NCBI GenBank assembly: GCA_947474365.1
Contig: CANJIU010000019.1
Coordinates: 53,832 to 117,831 of the forward strand
Source of the DNA: Opitutia bacterium
GTDB lineage: Bacteria > Verrucomicrobiota > Verrucomicrobiia > Opitutales > Opitutaceae
Length of the DNA stretch: 64,000 bases
Direction: 5' to 3'
The stretch's first letter is position 1; each line of letters starts with the position of its first letter. Positions 62,633 through 64,000 of the stretch are shown in pieces. A program made the position numbers and the translations under genes. Below the pieces are notes generated by a model. It had not been told where the DNA came from. It searched no databases and saw nothing but the letters and a program-made list of their open reading frames with translations.

Positions 62633-64000
62633 ATGAGCACCGCCCTCCAACTCGATGAGCAGGCCTTGCGCGGCATCGTTGAAGAAGTGATGCGCAACCT
62701 CGGCCGCTCGCCGATCATCTCGCCTTCGCCCTCGGCCGCCGTGGCCGCCGCGGTGGCGTCCGCGCCCCCGGCCATCCGCCGCGGCGGGCCGCGCTTCGGC
62801 GTGTTCGACGACGTCAAGGAGGCCTGCGCCGCCGCTCAGGATGCCTTCGAGCAGCTCAAGACCAAGGGCATCGCCGGCCGCGCCAAGGTGATCGAGATCG
62901 TCAAGGGTCTCTGTACCGAGAAGGCCGCCGAGTGGGGCAAGTTCGAATTTGAGGAAACCAAGATCGGCCGCCTCGAACACAAGATCGAGAAGCTGCAAAT
63001 CGTGAAGCTCGTCCCCGGCGTCGAGTGGATCAAACCCTACGGGCTCAGCGGCGATCACGGCATCACCCTGGAGGAGCATACCCCGTTTGGCGTCGTCGGC
63101 GCGATTCTGCCGGTCACGCATTCCATCCCGACTCTCAGCGGCAACGTTATCAACATCGTCGCCGCCGGCAACGCCGTTGTCTTCAATCCGCACCCGGGCG
63201 GCGCCCGTTCCGCCGCGCTCGCCGTCCGCACCTACAATGAGGCGATCTTCGCCGCGCTCGGCATCGAGAATCTCGTCTGCACGGTCGAAAAACCCACGCT
63301 GGAGTCGTTCGACGCGCTGACGAAAAACGAGTTCATCCGCCTGCTCTGCGTCACGGGCGGTCCCGCCGTCGTCGGCGCCGCGATGAAGTCCGGCAAACGC
63401 GCGATCTGCGCCGGCCCCGGCAACCCGCCCGTCCTCGTCGACGGCACCGGTTGCCTGAAAAAGGCCGCCCGCGACGTGCTCCAGGGCGGCGCGTTTGACA
63501 ACAATCTCCTCTGCATCGGCGAAAAACAGGTCTTCGTCCTCGAGCAGTATTTCGACAAGTTCCTCGACGGCCTGAAAACCGCCGGCGCCGTGCAGCTCAA
63601 TAGTTCGCAGCTGGCAAAATTGACCGCCGTCGCGTTCACGACTTCGAAGGACGCCGGCGGCTGTTCGCACGCCGTGCTCAACCGCAAGCTCGTCGGTGTC
63701 GATGCCTCGGTCCTCGCGCAGCATGCCGGCACGAGCGCGCCAGCCAGCACGCCGATGGTGTTTGCCGAGACGGATGTCGACCACGCGTTCGTGATGGAGG
63801 AACAGATGATGCCGATGCTGCCGGTCGTCCGGGTGAAGAGCATCGAGCAGGGCATCGAGTTCGCCAAGAAATCCGAGCACGGCTACAAGCACTCCGCGAT
63901 CATCCACTCGCTCAACGTCGACCACATCACGATGATGGCGCGCGCCCTCGACACGACGCTCTTCGTCAAGAACGGCCCGAGCGTCGCGGGCCTCGGCCTC
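62633..64000 (+). CDS. Microcompartment CoA-acylating aldehyde dehydrogenase (partial)
   Basis: At least 456 residues from ATG 62633, running off the window. Residues about 7-24 (DEQALRGIVEEVMRNLGR) form an amphipathic encapsulation peptide, followed by an alanine/proline linker. The dehydrogenase core follows, with HTPFGVVGAILPVTHSIPT, CVTGGPAVVGAAM and the catalytic cysteine 294 in NNLLCIGEK. It resembles PduP/EutE. It oxidises a toxic aldehyde to acyl-CoA inside the shell using NAD+ and CoA, with PduL next in the pathway. In related loci the aldehyde is lactaldehyde or propionaldehyde from fucose or rhamnose, which I infer. Confidence 0.93.
   Translation, partial: MSTALQLDEQALRGIVEEVMRNLGRSPIISPSPSAAVAAAVASAPPAIRRGGPRFGVFDDVKEACAAAQDAFEQLKTKGIAGRAKVIEIVKGLCTEKAAEWGKFEFEETKIGRLEHKIEKLQIVKLVPGVEWIKPYGLSGDHGITLEEHTPFGVVGAILPVTHSIPTLSGNVINIVAAGNAVVFNPHPGGARSAALAVRTYNEAIFAALGIENLVCTVEKPTLESFDALTKNEFIRLLCVTGGPAVVGAAMKSGKRAICAGPGNPPVLVDGTGCLKKAARDVLQGGAFDNNLLCIGEKQVFVLEQYFDKFLDGLKTAGAVQLNSSQLAKLTAVAFTTSKDAGGCSHAVLNRKLVGVDASVLAQHAGTSAPASTPMVFAETDVDHAFVMEEQMMPMLPVVRVKSIEQGIEFAKKSEHGYKHSAIIHSLNVDHITMMARALDTTLFVKNGPSVAGLGL

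Noticed and set aside
61871..63925. Minus-strand frame opposite shell genes and the dehydrogenase
   Set aside because: It covers three clear plus-strand genes with known families.

Overview
The window looks like chromosomal DNA of a high-GC Gram-negative member of the Verrucomicrobiota, most likely an Opitutaceae relative. Four things suggest this. It ends in a microcompartment locus of the Planctomycetes/Verrucomicrobia type. It carries an LL-diaminopimelate aminotransferase, many secreted hydrolases and a TonB receptor. Several genes are TPR/TolB-like/TIR fusions. Most start codons lack a Shine-Dalgarno sequence. The assignment is inference from gene content, since no rRNA or tRNA is present.

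Layout. 116-11298 (+): secreted or periplasmic hydrolases (class C beta-lactamase/esterase fold, five-bladed propeller glycosidase-like, M20 amidohydrolase, HExxH zinc protease, and two amidohydrolase-superfamily proteins whose genes overlap by ATGA). 11330-15026: a membrane Ser/Thr kinase with a TPR-like tail and two small proteins. 15186-20786 (-): three M16 genes forming a split pair plus a fused version of the same pair. 20994-30552 (+): Tat-exported sialidase-like propeller, two TIR-TM-TolB-like-TPR receptors, a PQQ-like propeller with EF-hands and an S9 peptidase. 30641-35879: a dead TonB-receptor tail, an intact TonB siderophore-type receptor facing a double ribbon-helix-helix protein, and a degraded stretch holding the 3' tail of a lost kinase-hydrolase. 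35880-45083 (-): ChaN-like lipoprotein coupled to an FHA-cyclase, RecD2, a VapBC pair with an obvious operator, a sodium/solute symporter coupled to a 46-residue membrane peptide, a second symporter and a HAD phosphatase. 45132-48890 (+): an Mla/MCE lipid transporter (permease-ATPase-MCE-lipoprotein). 48955-55613 (-): two more, larger TIR-TM-TPR-TolB-like-TPR receptors, coupled by ATGA. 55936-58110: dapL and a divergent PanC-like gene sharing a structured intergenic leader. 58332-64000: the microcompartment locus (DeoR regulator divergent from pduL, two hexamer shell genes, acetate kinase-like gene, third hexamer shell gene, pentamer shell gene, aldehyde dehydrogenase running off the end).

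How they work together. The microcompartment genes make a coherent pathway: the aldehyde dehydrogenase makes acyl-CoA, PduL makes acyl-phosphate and the kinase recovers ATP, inside a shell of BMC-H hexamers and BMC-P pentamers. The aldolase that would define fucose/rhamnose use is not in the window. The TIR receptors look like an inner-membrane sensing family with one conserved cytoplasmic TIR module and variable sensor halves.

The most unexpected signal is a 57-bp palindromic repeat. It occurs between genes and also in-frame inside at least four, possibly five, protein-coding genes. It is always read in the same phase, giving peptides resembling GDATPSSR and/or RDEGVASP, and it falls in interdomain linkers, including the fusion joint of the fused M16 protein. 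It resembles the Rickettsia palindromic elements in behaviour.
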